Origin: Erythrobasidium yunnanense
Taxonomy: Eukaryota > Basidiomycota > Cystobasidiomycetes > Erythrobasidiales > Erythrobasidiaceae
Reading direction: 5' to 3'
DNA: 64,000 nucleotides
NCBI GenBank assembly: GCA_001600175.1
Contig: BCJC01000004.1
Location: 248,001 to 312,000, forward strand
Under the pieces are notes generated by a model. That model was not told the DNA's origin. It made no database searches and worked only from the letters and a program-made list of their open reading frames with translations. Position numbers and translations under genes: made by a program. This document shows, in pieces, positions 36,349 to 48,649 of this stretch (positions are counted from its first letter, which is position 1; every line of letters starts with the position of its first letter).

Positions 36349-37990
36349 ATGACTTTACGACCTGGAAGCAGCCAGACTCTGCTAAAATGCTGCAATATAC
36401 CTAGACCATCGAGGTTACGATGCTCTGCTCACCTTTCATGCCGACCTTATGCGACACCTGCCCAGCCTGATACCGGTCGACTGGCTACCCGGCCCAGAAG
36501 AGGCCTTCTTTACGGTACCTCCTCTCCACATCGCATATCGCTGATATGAAAGCTGAAAGTCCAGCGCAGTGCCAGGTTCTGACGAGAAAAAGGTGCGGAG
36601 CTGATGCCGGCTTACATGCAGTTGCCGAAGCTGATATTCACGCCAGCTCAAGAAGTCCTTCACCTCGGAAGCCGATGCTCTATGCTTCGACTTGGAAGAC
36701 TCGGTCGCGTCCGATAGGAAGGCCGGCGCTAGAGAGACCGTGTTCCAGTGAGTTCAGCGATTGTGAAAGACATGTTCTCGCCAGCTGACTTCATGATCGG
36801 TACTACAGTGCTTTAAGTGTACGTACTTCAACAGAGGCCAACCCGCCCAATCTGAACAGGACTTAATACAGGCTGCTGGCGGATCAGCCGAGAAGCTCGT
36901 TCGCATAAACTCGCTTGCGAGCGGTCTTGCGGAAGACGACCTCGGTATCATTGTATGTCACTGTCTGCTTGCTATCGCGCGATGAATGCAGTAGCTGACT
37001 GACTTTCCAGCTAGAATCGCCGAAACTGGATGGGATAGGTGCGAAAGCTAGCGATTCTAGCGCAACGAAGTGACTGAATCGGGGGACAGTCATCCCTAAG
37101 GTCCATTCGGCCGAAGAAGTCCTTTTCGTGCACAACATGATAGAAGAGCGGGCGCATGACGATACGAAGCCCTCTATCCGCTTAATAGCAAGTATAGAAA
37201 GCGCAAGGGCAGTCATGAACTTGAAAGAGGTAAGCTGAGCGTACCGAGTCTGTAGGCTGTAGACTGACTGTGGCTTGGCATAGATCGCTACAGCGTCTCC
37301 ACGCCTTGATGCGCTGCTGGTGAGCTCCCTTCCCGCAATACCGAAGCGTACTTAGCGCTCACGATACTTGGTAGTTTGCAGCTGAAGATGTTAGTGTCGG
37401 TTGATGGTCAGCATCGGCATGCGAATCTGAACAAGTGTGACTAGTTTTGTGCAGATACGGGCATAACACGGTCGCGCGATCGAAGAGAATTGTCATACGC
37501 AAGGTACGTCGATTCAACATAGAGATTGATTCGCGAATCTTGCTGATCGCCTGACTGCAGATCTGCGACAGTATTGGCTGCAAAGGCTTACGGTCTCAGC
37601 GCAATAGACCTGGTGTGCATCGTAAGGATCATTCTCTGAGTCACAGGTCTGCGGCTTACACTTTGATCAATGCAGCATTACCAAAATCCCGAAATTCTCG
37701 AAGAAGAATGTGAAGAAGGCCGTCGCATGGGCTTCGATGCGAAGCAGATCATCCACCCTGCGCAAGTCACAACGATAAACAAGATATTTTCGCCCAGTGA
37801 AAAGGACATCGAACGTGCGCAACGACTGATGCAGCAGTACGAGCTTGCGGTCAAGAGTGGGAAAGGCGCATATGGCTTGGCGGATGCGAAGGGAAGGGAG
37901 ACGGAGATGATTGATGCTCCAATGATACTGCAAGCGGAGAGAATGCTGGCGAAAGCAAGGCGTTTCGGCCTTTTACAGGCACAAGCTTAA
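36349..37990 (+). CDS. citrate lyase subunit beta-like protein (CLYBL / HpcH-HpaI), probably mitochondrial
   Basis: A TIM-barrel lyase of the CLYBL type; the human relative is a mitochondrial citramalyl-CoA lyase. About ten exons join. The first gives a basic, Ser/Arg-rich N-terminus (MTLRPGSSQTLLKCCNIPRP) suited for mitochondrial import. Next come RRGLLYVPGSDEKKLKKS and ADALCFDLEDSVASDRKAGA with the acidic metal-site region, then VIPKVHSAEEVLF, RLIASIESARAVMNL (the Glu metal ligand), LLFAAEDFCADTGITRS (the Asp ligand), AYGLSAIDLVCI and GFDAKQIIHPAQV. The end QAERMLAKARRFGL matches the family. A 10-nt exon (TGCTTTAAGT) lies near 36810. Only 65 nt separate its stop from that of the convergent ligase gene. 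Confidence 0.85.
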
Positions 37991-38055
37991 TGCAAACGAC
38001 ATTTCATGCACTTCTTGCTGTACGACTATAGAAGAACTGATACTTGATGTTCATC

Positions 38056-39412
38056 TTATGACGCTTGAGATAGGCCATTCGACGGCCGTTGTGTATGCGC
38101 AGTGTGCATTTGTACCAATCTAGCAATGATATCCTCCTCTATCTCGTAGCCTGACCGTGATTGCTCCTCGTCTATCCGTACCCACTCTTCGCTATCTGGC
38201 GACACAAAGACGACTTCATGCTTACGAGTATTCAGGTCGTTCGCAACTACTATTTGATGCCCGTATCGCTTCAACGCTTGCTTGGCTTTCGGTATAAGCA
38301 GCTCTCGGTCCGTTTCAAGCTGTCGCAGCGCCAAAGTCAGCAGATATCGAAAGGCAGCAGGAAGACATACCTTGAATGATACTATGAAGCCATCGGCACT
38401 CCACTCTTGCACTAGACTTCTGAGGATCTTCGGTACTTGATCCATTTCAATATGCAAAGACCCTTTGCCAGACTGTATTTTGTGTTGTGACTGTGGACAA
38501 AGTTGTCAATAGCTACCTAAAATACTGTGACTTGACACGCACCATCTTCTGTTGAGGAAGAAAGAAATCGCTGACTGCAGCTGCCAGATAGTATAGCCCG
38601 TTCCGGCCTACACCTGCTCCCGTCTCAGGGCTTCCATTCATTATCTGCGCGATGCCTCTGAGCAGGAAGAGATAGTCGAAGACCGTCACGAAGGGGATAG
38701 AGTGCAAGAGCTGGAGAGACTGGACGATCTTGTAGGATTCCAGCACGCTTGTCATGACAGCTTTCTCCGAGGCTTTTACGCGGATACTAGAGTCCGCATT
38801 CAAGGGCGATGCACTGCTTGATGATTGCTGGGCTATGCCATGGAGATTAGGGAAGAGAGGTGCAGATGGAGAGGAAGATGTCCCTAATTGTGTAGGAGGA
38901 GTAGGCGGAGGGGAGATTTCGAGCATGTCTAAGAAGGGATTCGTAGAGTGACTGTAGTGCCTGCTGAAGGGCTGCAAGCTGTACTGTCTATGCAGGAATA
39001 TGACGGCATATTGACCTGTCCGTAGGAACTGCTCGGCTGAAGCTGCACCTCGCGTTCCGGCTGAGAAGTTATCTAGAAAGCGTACGCTTAGGGATTGATG
39101 TACTTCAGTGATTGCTCCTGCGCGACAACCGTATTCGGCTCACACGTTATGCTCGAGCGGTACGGTCGTTCCACCGCTCTGCTTTCGCGCAACCAGCAAT
39201 GAACGAATAGAGCTGATCAGCAACGATACTTCCTACACACCTCCTGCTACCATATCGCGCAACCTCACCGTCACAAGCACGACTCTCCTATTCTCTCTGG
39301 CATGCTTTTCGACGAAACTGCGAACTCCAGCAAGAATCTGTCCAAGCTTCGGCGGAGGGTCCTGTGTAGCGAAGAATGACTCTGCAGAGAAAGTAGTCCC
39401 TTCGTCGGCCAT
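38056..39412 (-). CDS. CAB2: phosphopantothenate-cysteine ligase (PPCS / Cab2)
   Basis: Joins cysteine to 4'-phosphopantothenate in coenzyme A synthesis, in the cytosol. The start used, MADEGTTFSAESFFATQDPP (39412), gives the usual eukaryotic N-terminus; an upstream Met at 39472 is possible. After VEKHARENRRVVLVT an intron leads to SGGTTVPLEHNV and, after another, VRFLDNFSAGTRGAASAEQF, the nucleotide- and substrate-binding region. The middle includes FVTVFDYLFLLRGIAQIMN. Then GLYYLAAAVSDFFLPQQKM and IVSFKLETDRELLIPKAKQA carry the conserved AAVSDF and FKLET motifs, and QIVVANDLNTRKHEVVFVS the dimer and cytidine/ATP region. All signature residues look intact. Confidence 0.9.
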
Positions 39413-40607
39413 CCTTGATCTGTTATCCGGCGCAAGAGCCAGCCCGAGACAACGCGATAGGGTTGACCTCAAGGAGCCGTGCTCAGAGGGAGAAATCTAC
39501 AGCCTGCACAACAACCGTGTACTCCTGATGTTTGCAGCAAGCGTCCACGCTCATGCTGACTGCGGGCAGCGCTACCTCGATACTACTGAGCGGACGACAC
39601 TAACGCAACCTCAAAGGTCTGGCCTTGTCTCAATAGCTGCCGCAAGAGCGAATCTACGTCGCGGCAAGATTTGTTGCTGGTGCAAGAGTCGCAATCCTCA
39701 AGCGAACGCCTACAAGCGGGCTCTGCATTCCAGCTCAAGCATCACCACTTTCGATGAGCTAGGCTTTCTCATAACAGTCTCAGGCAGGCTCGGTATGTAG
39801 ATCTGCACCAGTTGCGACTACTGGCTACAGAGAGGTCACAAACGTTACCCAGTGCTGCTTTCGGGCTTCTTCTGTCATTGGCATCTCAGCTTGGTACATA
39901 GAGCGACGACAAGACAGCAAAGGAGAACCGAAGTTGTTTATCTAGCTGCGATGTACCGATTCATGTAGTCATGCACCTGCCATTATGGTTTAGACTCTGA
40001 ACCTGATCGAAGGGAGCTCTTTTGAACTTGCGGGTCCGGACGAAACCTTAAGTCTGACGCTACCGCACTAGCAGGTCGTTTAGCTTGCTTCTGTGCGCCT
40101 GTCGACTCAGTCGCATCTCTGTCTTCTTCTCTGTCGTTACACTCGCCCACGATACTTTGCGCCTTTCGAAGAACCGGGAGGCCGCGCCCATCGAATCGAC
40201 CCAGGCGCAGAAGGAAAGCGTAGAGCGAGTCTATCTGGCTGCTTCTTGTCTTTCCACGAAGAAGAGGACCTGCAGCGACCTTGACGCTGTCCTACCATCA
40301 CCACTACGCCTGATTCCTGCATGCTCTGGAACTTCTCGACCCGCGAAGACCAGTCAAGCTGTTCGCCAGCTTGTCGGTAGAGTCCAAAGGGCCCATCCTT
40401 TTAAGTCTGGAGATCGCATCAGCACAAAGATAGCCGTACATCCTCCGTCTTGTTCTGGCTGGCGAATCTACCCCTATATTGCAACGATATCGTCCCAGAG
40501 TTTCGCGAGACATACGGTGTCCGCGGTGAGATAGCAGCCAGCAGCAATCCGTCGCGAGTATCCCCAAAGCCCATTCAAGACGTCTTCCTCGTCTATCCTG
40601 TCGAGAC
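39413..40607. promoter_or_regulatory. long divergent promoter region, PPCS / velvet
   Basis: At 1.2 kb this is one of the longest gene-free stretches here. Frames on both strands (for example 39108-39800 plus, 40085-40534 plus) overlap the PPCS exon or each other and look like chance. A long upstream region is common for developmental regulators such as velvet genes. Confidence 0.4.
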
Positions 40608-43063
40608 ATGTCGGTCGTTGCGCAACCAAGCATCCTGAGCATGCCGGCCAGCAGAGACATCCTCCCTGCGAACGATGAAGAGCAAGGTGGACCAAGTCAG
40701 CCTTCATCATCATCCAATCTGGGAAGTCGAAGAAGCAGTGCTGCTACTTCGACAGATAGCAGGTCCGGCCGACCTACGTCTGCTCAGGATCTTCAGGTCT
40801 TGTAAGTTTGTTTTCCAATTTGTCTTGGAGCTTGCGGTACATCCCTTTCTTCCTTTCTATTTTCGCACGACGCTTCATAAGCATTGCGGAATATGCTTAG
40901 TGCCCAAGCCCGCAGGGCACTGCCAGATCCAAACAGATTTGTCCTAAGTCGCCCGAGGCGACTTGGTCCCATAGTACTGCTGGGAGACTGTTCAGCTCTC
41001 TGCCAGCTTACACAGTCTATCGGGCACTCTGTCGCCGAGCTGATGTAGATGGTGGGACAGCGTTCCGCTTCCTCAACATAGTCACAAGGCGTCCTGCTTC
41101 CTCCTCCTCCTGAATGCCTCCAGTACTACCGCAACTTCTGAATGTGGCTCTCGCTAAAGCTACTTCTTCTCGTTCCTGGAAACGCAGTGATTACAACTTG
41201 GTCGTCCGGCAGCAGCCTAAGCAGGCGCGCATATGCAATGGAACCGACAAGCGTACGTATCCTTACTGAAGTAATCTAGTATACACGCTGATCGTATCAC
41301 GCGACATGTCAGAGCCCAAAGGTCCAGTGGATCCACCTCCGGTCGTTCGGCTACAGATATCGAGAGGCTCTGGGAATACTGCCTCATCCTCTTCTTCCGA
41401 TCACGAAGCCAATCAAACATCTTTGACATCTGCCTCCCTCATACAATCGCCATATCTGTTCTGCTTTGCTGCTTTGTGTAGGACAGATAGCGAGGAAGAG
41501 GTATACCTGGGCCAAGATGGTCGAACAAAGATCGTCACTGGCAATGTCGTCAGCAGTCTCTACCACTTGCGAGATCCGAAGGATGGCAGTGCCGAAGGCT
41601 TTTTCGTATTTCCAGGTGTGCTTGAAACTCTCTCGTGGGTAAACATCGGCTAAAAAACGTATCTCAGATATTGGAGTACGATCAGAAGGCACCTTTCGTC
41701 TAAAGTTCTCACTATATGAGATGGTTGAGTGCGTGAGCCTATACATGCTCTTGATCGCTAGCTGATGCATTTCTACTTCTTGACAGCTCGACAGTCTTTC
41801 ACTGCAAAACGATATTCACCGAGGCATTCGAAGTGTATTCGGCGAAAGTAAGTGGCTGCTTTATGTGGTTCCTCAGTATCCTCGACTGATACATATACCA
41901 GCGCTATCCCGGGACTGAAGATTCAACTGAACTATCTAAGAGTTTCGCAAGTCAGGGCTTGAAGATGCGTATAAAGGGTAGCTCGGCGTACGTCTACCCG
42001 ACCAAATGATATATGGGGAGGTACCAGCTAACTTTTGCTTGATAGCCGTGCTGCTGGCAAGCTGCCCGCGGATCCTTTGGCTCGCCCGGCCGACAATCTT
42101 CTGCCTACAAATGTCTTTAGGCTCGATGCTCCGACAAAAGGGCTACCGGCAAAGAGGCCAGCCACTGCAGATATGCAAGCTAGGGAGCCAGACCATGTGA
42201 AACGACGGGCTCTGGATATGACCGGGAACAGCCAATACTATCATCAACAGAGGCCACCGTATCGTTCCTACGAGCCTCCAGAGCACTATACAGCGGATCA
42301 TCATCAGCCGCAAGCTCCCACATCTCGTTTTCAAACCCAATATCCACCAGATGAGCGCCCTCGCAGCCGCGATTTCGCCATTCGTCCTTCATCCTATGGC
42401 CCACTGACGAACTACGGAAACGCAAGTAGACCTTCTACTGCGCCCGCTGTACCCCTCACACCTATATATGGCGGCCAGCATCCTGCTCAGGAAGCTCCGA
42501 TAGACTGGTCGAATCCATCTTTACATCGCAACGGCTCGCAGTACTCTCAAATGCGACCTCCGCCTCCTCCTCGCCAAGCACCCTTTCCTCCCACAATCAA
42601 TCGATCTTACTCTGATTACAGGCCCAGGTCCAGTACAGAGGGCTATAGGGATGCGCCCGTCTATCATCACCCTCCACCTCCCTCACGCCTGCCTTTCGCA
42701 TCTTCACTGAGAAGCAGACCTGGCAGTAGCGGTGGTATGTTTAAGCTGCCTTCCTTAGCGGAAGTCGTCCCAGCGGAAGAATGCCTACCTCCGCCTAGGT
42801 CGCGCTCACCCTACTCCAGTGGGCGTGCGTCTCCGCCTTTAGCAGGCGAATTACCACGTCCGCAGGCAAGAACTGTATCTTCGTTACATTCCATTCTCAA
42901 CCCGTACGAAGCAGATCAGCGGCGCTTAACGCCACCCGAGAACAAAAGCGACGAAGATTCCCGATACTTCGCAAACAAGGCCAAGGGTGCGGACAGCCGG
43001 AGGTCCAGTCAGCAAGATGAGCCAGACGATGTCGGGGAGGGAATGAATATGGTTACCGAATAA
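40608..43063 (+). CDS. velvet-domain transcription regulator (VelB/VosA-like)
   Basis: Velvet proteins bind DNA, pair with each other and control development and secondary metabolism in fungi. Exon 1 (40608-40801) is a Ser-rich, disordered start. After an unusually long intron the velvet domain begins at 41188: DYNLVVRQQPKQARICNGTD, then PVDPPPVVRLQISR. Next are SPYLFCFAALCRTDSEEEVY, KIVTGNVVSSLYHLRDPKDG, EGTFRLKFSLYEMVE and KRYPGTEDSTELSKSFASQG, all canonical. The domain contains an insertion of about 25 residues (SSSSSDHEANQTSLTSASLI) where other family members also vary. The C-terminal half is long, Pro/Tyr/Arg-rich and disordered, with a possible nuclear signal (KRPATADMQ...VKRRALD). Confidence 0.88.
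40878..40966 (+). ncRNA. cluster of three stem-loops inside the long velvet intron
   Basis: Three perfect or near-perfect hairpins follow one another. The first has TAAGCAT/ATGCTTA with an 8-nt loop (40878-40899). The second has GTGCCC/GGGCAC with a 9-nt loop (40900-40920), extendable by one pair to 40899/40921. The third has AAGTCGCC/GGCGACTT with loop cga (40946-40964), extendable by a wobble pair and a C-G pair to 40944-40966. They lie in the 386-nt intron 1 of the velvet gene, while other introns here are mostly under 110 nt. I see no clear C/D or H/ACA boxes, so class and function are unknown; it may be a cis-acting structure rather than a separate RNA. Confidence 0.4.
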
Positions 43064-43228
43064 CAGCATCTAGCTATACAGGACGAACGGTACTATGCTA
43101 CAACGACAGAATGTCGAAAGAAGACGCTCCTACTTTACTTCCCTTGTTGTTGTTACTGCTACTACTACCACGACAAACGAGGATAGAAAGAGATTTCCCG
43201 TATAACAGGCTGTGCTTCCGCGAAGTCG

Positions 43229-46200
43229 TCAAGCTTCATGGACTTCCGTGGTACTGCTCTTATTAGCTTCCGCCATTGCTGCCTCTTTGAGCCTCTTAAT
43301 CGCCTCTGTCAATCACAGATCAAAAGAGAGCGTCAGCTTGATTCAGAATTGCGGGAGTTGCGATTGACGCACGAAGTCGAGTTCTCCACGTTGACGAGTA
43401 TTCAACACGTTGGCGGCCTGCTGACCGTCCTTCAACCCCTACCGATTGCAGGAAAAGCTGAGCAAAGATGTTGGCGTGAAGAGCGAGTTCGCGGACGAAA
43501 CTGGCTAGCGATTCAGTCGAAACCATCTTGAAGGCTCCAAGAGGACCAAATTCCGGCATATCAGGACGTTGCTGCAAGCTGACTCGGAAAAATTCCGTAT
43601 TGTTGGCAATGCCTGATTGTCCGCGCCATGCCTCTCCAGCCGGGGTGTGAGGCTCGATGAGGATATTCACAAAGTTGAATTGTCCAGGCAGAATATCGAA
43701 GGGAATGCGGGCCCCTGAATCGTTGTATATGATCTTGATATAGTCATTGCCGATGTGTCGTTTCTTGTATGTGCAGGTAGGATCTTCCTCGATACGCGTA
43801 GGCATCAGAGTTGCGACGTGAAAAATGATCTGTTGTATCTCGTCGGACCAGATATACGCCCATTTGCCATCAAAGTCCATCTCTCGGTCAAGTCCACCGG
43901 TGCTGTGAGGGTAGCCTTGCAGACGTGTAATAACGCCTAGACGTTGAAGGAACTCCATGTAGCCTCGGCTTCCGTGTATGTTACGCAGAATGTCTTCCTC
44001 CGTCTTCTGATTGGCACCAACGTACAGTACACCTATCTTATGGAAGTCGATGTGAGGCATGGTATCCAAGACTGAGATACTACGCTTAGCCTGGCCAGAC
44101 TCTTGCACCGCAAGAGGGCGTCCATGAGCATTGATATGACTATGAGGAGGGAGGAAAAGAGAGAAGAAAGACGGATCTGCGTCAAAGATCGGGGCCAGTT
44201 CGTGCGCCGGGTAGTCTATCTGAATCGAAGCAGGTATTTGCAGTCGGTTTCGGTTTGCTAACAGAAGTTGCAAGATATCGACTTCGGATTGCGGCTTGTC
44301 GAGCGTTACGGTCGCCTTCAAGACTCCCGAAGCGCGCCGGATCGTGACTTGCGCTTCTTCCGCCTTCTCGATTCCTTCGAGAGTGATCACGGACTGGCCG
44401 CATACCCAGCTTCGGCTGTATGCTCTCCCTTGTTCGCGGTTCCGGTTTTGCGAATGTGAAGCTCCGTTCTGTCCCGCTGGCAGGCCGTATGCAAGCCTAG
44501 CCAGCATATCTAGAGACACTTGTGCGGCCGGATCCACTTCAGACTGATCATCCTTCGCTTGCGGTAGTCGCCTGACCAGGAAGCTGGTATAGCGTGCCCG
44601 CTCGCTCGGCGGAACTATCGTGTACCAAAGTGCTATAACGTAATATGACAGCAGGAAGACGTATTGCTTGAAGGCTTGGCTCGTAGCCTTGGAAAGGTCC
44701 TCAGGAGAAGCTTCGCTGGTAGGTTCATCTGCCAGACTATCATAGTGCGACGAAAGATACTGTGCAGCCAGCGCGAAAACCTTCTTATAATCGTCTTCAG
44801 TGAAGTTGGCGTACAGTGATCTTATGTGACCGATGGAAGCGACAAGTTCCAGAATATGGACAGGCATATTGACGGTGCTCATGATGCGGACAAGCGAATT
44901 GAGGATTTCGGGCAGATACTTCGACATTGAGCTTTCGAACTCGTAACATGCCATTAACAAGGCGTGTATGCATTGTTTGGCGATAGATGGCGTCCGAGAA
45001 AGACCTTGCAAGAACGTAAGGACGGTCTCATTCTGCGCCTCTCGGTTATACAGATCACGGTAGGCAATCAGGGTTGCCAGCCACTGATACGCTATCGTAT
45101 GCATGTCACTTCTGCGGACATTTTGTGGCAGTTTGACTTGTTCACACAAGGCCTCTTTTGAGAGTTTCTCGCACAGCAGGCTCCGAAGAATGATGAGTTG
45201 GCGAGCGCACTCTGGCCCACACGCATAGTGCTTGTTCGACAGCTGGTTCGGGACTGCACATAGGATATATGAGATGAGCTCCCATTCGACCTCATACTCC
45301 AAGCACTCGATGAGGACTTCGAGGTAGTCCGAAACCCTCAGGACGATAAGGTCTGGCCCTTCAGAAGGTCCAGATTCACCGGAATAGTTGGGCTCTGTTT
45401 CAGCAGTGGCTTCTGTCCAATCCCTCATTCGGATATGATCGAACGAGACAAGTCCGGCAAAGCCGACGCCTTTGACTGGCTTGGACGGGAAAGTATAGAG
45501 GAGATGATCTGGGCATGTCCACAATAGCGACGGCTGCCTGCTCGGAGACTGAGGGTTGGAGGCCCTAGTCCTACTACGACTTGTGCCTGTTTGTGGTCTA
45601 GAGTTGGATTTCTCGGATTCCAGATTCTCCCGCCGGGCTGTACGCCTGCCCCTGTCTACCTCGCTGTGCGTGTCACCAACACGATGACCAGCGCTACGCT
45701 GCTGCCCATCAGCCGCCAATCTACCGATACTGGCTGCCAGAGTATCCATCTCGAGATGTTGACGAGACCAGATGCGATGACGCTGATCAGCGCGAAGTCT
45801 CGCTAAGCATTGTAGTACCGCCAATCTCGTTCTTACAGGCGCCGTGCGAGCTTCAGCGCTTCCGGGTTTAGCAGGCTGAAGCAGATTGAGTAGGTGATGA
45901 AAGATACGGACGGCAAGTCTGGCTCCGCTCCTATCGGCTAATATGATACATTGTAGTAGGAGAGAAATGAGGGTTTGAGTTGCCGCTAGGCTGATTCCCG
46001 TAGGTTGACCGGAAGCCTGTTGACGGGAAGAGCCCCTCGCTGGCGACCGTGTGCTTGCCCTTGTGCCTTCTCGAGGTGTCTTGTCGGCCTTGCCGACTTC
46101 CGGGGACGGTAGCCATGTCAGACTTTCGACGAGAGATAGTACATTTTGCATGCAAGTCTGTATACGTGCTTCTAGCTCGGTGCGAGTCGTCAGACAGTCT

Positions 46201-48454
46201 TTGACGAAGAGCTGCATAAGCGACAAAGAGGTTGTAATAACCGTTTCGTCTTGCTCGATCGGTAAGGTCCTTTCGAAGAAGGGAATCATGACCTGTTCCA
46301 CCAAGTCAGCTGTCCACATAGGATAGCCATGAGCAGCGCCGTAAGCGTCCTGAAGTGTTTCAAGAGCAGTCCTCCGGCTGTGTTTCACCGATTCCCGCAG
46401 CACGCTATACGGCACCGCCGGGAAGAAGGTCTCTAGAACCATCTTTACTCGATCGAGCCAGTCTGATCGACCAGGGGAAGCGAGCATACGGGTCTTGAAG
46501 AATCCGAAGAAGGTCTGAATGAAGGAAACGCTCAAATGACGGGCTATCGAGAGCATGAAGTCGAAGTATCGCAGATGCGAGCCGGTGAAGAACTCGTGCG
46601 CCTGAGCCGAGATCATGCGGTGTATGACGAGTGAGAAGCTGTCCAACACAGGCAGGATAGAAACCTGTTTCGGAGCTTCGATACCAGGAGACACGGGCGG
46701 AGCTGTCGATAGTGTAGCTGGAGCTATGCCAGCCTTCATGCCCTCGAATACGGAACTATGTGGTGATGCTGACGATGACATCAGTCAACTGGACAAGCGA
46801 TGGGTGAGTGAGCCATGAACGAACCTATCGCCCCCACGTCCACACTCCAAGTTTGTCCTACGCTCTCTTCCCACGCTTGGATTCGCCAGACTAGCTTCTC
46901 TACTATGGAAATCACCATCTCCCATTCTTCAAAAGTCAGGTGAGTTTTCTTGCTTTGGTGAGCGGCAAACCTCTCCTCTAGGAATAGCAATACTTCGGAA
47001 TCTATCTCACTGGACCGCCAATGCAGTACATCAAGTAAATTTTGGTGCAGGAGAGTCATGCCTGTAGAGAGGAGGGAAGGATAGCGATCATTGGGGCGGT
47101 CCCCTTCGCCCATGAAAGCCGAGCTGGACCCCTCGTGGTCGATGAATGCTCGTCTCAGACAACGTATAGTGCCGACTAGCAAGGGAGTCTGGCATCTAGC
47201 TTGTCCAGATGCGGACTTGGGAGATGCCGAAAGTGTTGCCCTCAGACATCGTAAGGCCTGATTGGCTGACGAGCGAAGTAAATTGCGCATCACTCTGGAT
47301 GCCAACTCTTTGAACGTTTCTGACAATTCTCCTTCCTTCTTCTGCCCGTCGGTCGAGATCGTGTAGACCTTGCATCGACCTTCCAGACCGGCAGCGCGCG
47401 CAACGAACTTGACGACATCTTCAATCTGGTCGGTCGGAATGTAGCCAAATTTGACTATGGTATCGACAAGCTCCAGGACTTTGATAACTTCGTATTCTCC
47501 CAGGTTCCGGAATGCGCGATCTACGAAAGTCTTCAATAGTAGAGAGACATGCGCAGGTGGTATTCCAGGGAAAGAGTAACGATGACAAGCTATCATCAAA
47601 GACGCCGGCGAGGCTTTGGGATCTTGAGTGAAATGGAAAGATTGGACTGGGATCGTGATGAAAGGCGTAGAGAAGGTTGGATCCAGGAGCGGTGAAGTAG
47701 CAGAGCTCAGGTCGACATTCTTGAGACGCTCAGCATTGCGAACAGCCGTCATCGCGAGGGCTATTTTGAGCAGAAACGGCACCAGATCTTCCAGGCCCGA
47801 TACATCTCTGCCGCCTCTAGTCAAGGTTTCTATGACGAAGACCAAAGACTGCATCTCGAGGATGGACATGTCTTTCCTGCTCTCGAAGTATCTCTGTATG
47901 GCGACATAGTATGTGGCCCGCTCGAAGGAATAGCCAAGCTCGGAAACGCTATCGTTGAGGACCTCCACGCAAGCCTTGAGTAAATCGACTCCTGCATTGC
48001 GTACTTCCGGAGGCCGATAGGGTTCCAGTAAGTGCGAACATGTTTGCCAGATCTCCGCCAGATCAGCTGCCGTATCGATTCGCACGGTGTTGGCTAGCTT
48101 CTTCGCTAACAGTACTTGTTGCTGTACATCTGATGTTGTATTCAAGCTTGAAGCGACACTCGCGGCAGACCAAGAGGAGCCATAGAGCAATGAGTTCGGC
48201 TGCTGAACGGCATTCGCTACTACTGAGCTTTTGCTGGCCTGAGTCAACAAGCTCGATAGCTTGCTCTCAGCGCTTTCTTGCTTTGCTGCGGGTGTCGATA
48301 CTGGACTGCCAGATGCTCCGGTGAAGTTCGAAGAAGACCTCGCTCGACCTCCTAGGTTACGCAGGAATCCGCCAAAGTTGCGAGAAGCTTGTTGAGGACC
48401 AGGATTGCTGTTCGCTCCGCCAGAGCTCGTGTAGGCGCGAACATGGTCGGGCAT
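43229..48454 (-). CDS. TSC2: tuberin (TSC2), Rheb GTPase-activating protein
   Basis: Tuberin pairs with hamartin and switches off the GTPase Rheb, restraining TORC1. The N-terminal ATG (48454, MPDHVRAYTSSGG) leads into a helical-repeat body of more than 1,000 residues containing the DUF3384- and tuberin-type regions (LAEIWQTCSHLLEPYRPPEV and onward). An intron at about 46728-46800 splices VDVGAI to ASPHSSVFEGM; without it the gene looks split in two. The RapGAP domain near the C-terminus reads GGLDREMDFDGKWAYIW, then KKRHIGNDYIKIIYND with the catalytic Asn thumb in HIGND, and PGQFNFVNILIEPHTP. A last intron joins WRTRL to QAIKRLKEAAMAEANKSS and the stop at 43229-43231. The total is about 1,690 residues, close to the family's usual size. 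Confidence 0.9.
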
Positions 48455-48649
48455 GTCGAGTTACCGACTTTCGACTCGCTTATTTGGGTCACAGATCCAG
48501 CAGGGATTGGTTCGCGCGGTCGATGCTAGCGTAGATCCATTATGTAGGTGTCAAGTGAAGCCTCTTTGTGGTCACAAAATTGCGAGACAAGTGGATTGAG
48601 CGGAGTCGACCTTGCATTTTGGCCTGTTTTCGACGTATCAATACCAAAG

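Noticed and set aside
39108-39800. 230-codon plus-strand ORF
   Set aside because: It is antisense to the well-supported PPCS first exons and shows no conserved content.
46781-46800. Apparent split of TSC2 into two genes at a stop codon
   Set aside because: A short intron with normal ends removes the stop and joins the parts in frame, and both parts belong to one tuberin.
48548-48649. 34-residue N-terminal extension of the BolA protein
   Set aside because: It would need a GTG start; the first ATG gives the family's normal N-terminus.
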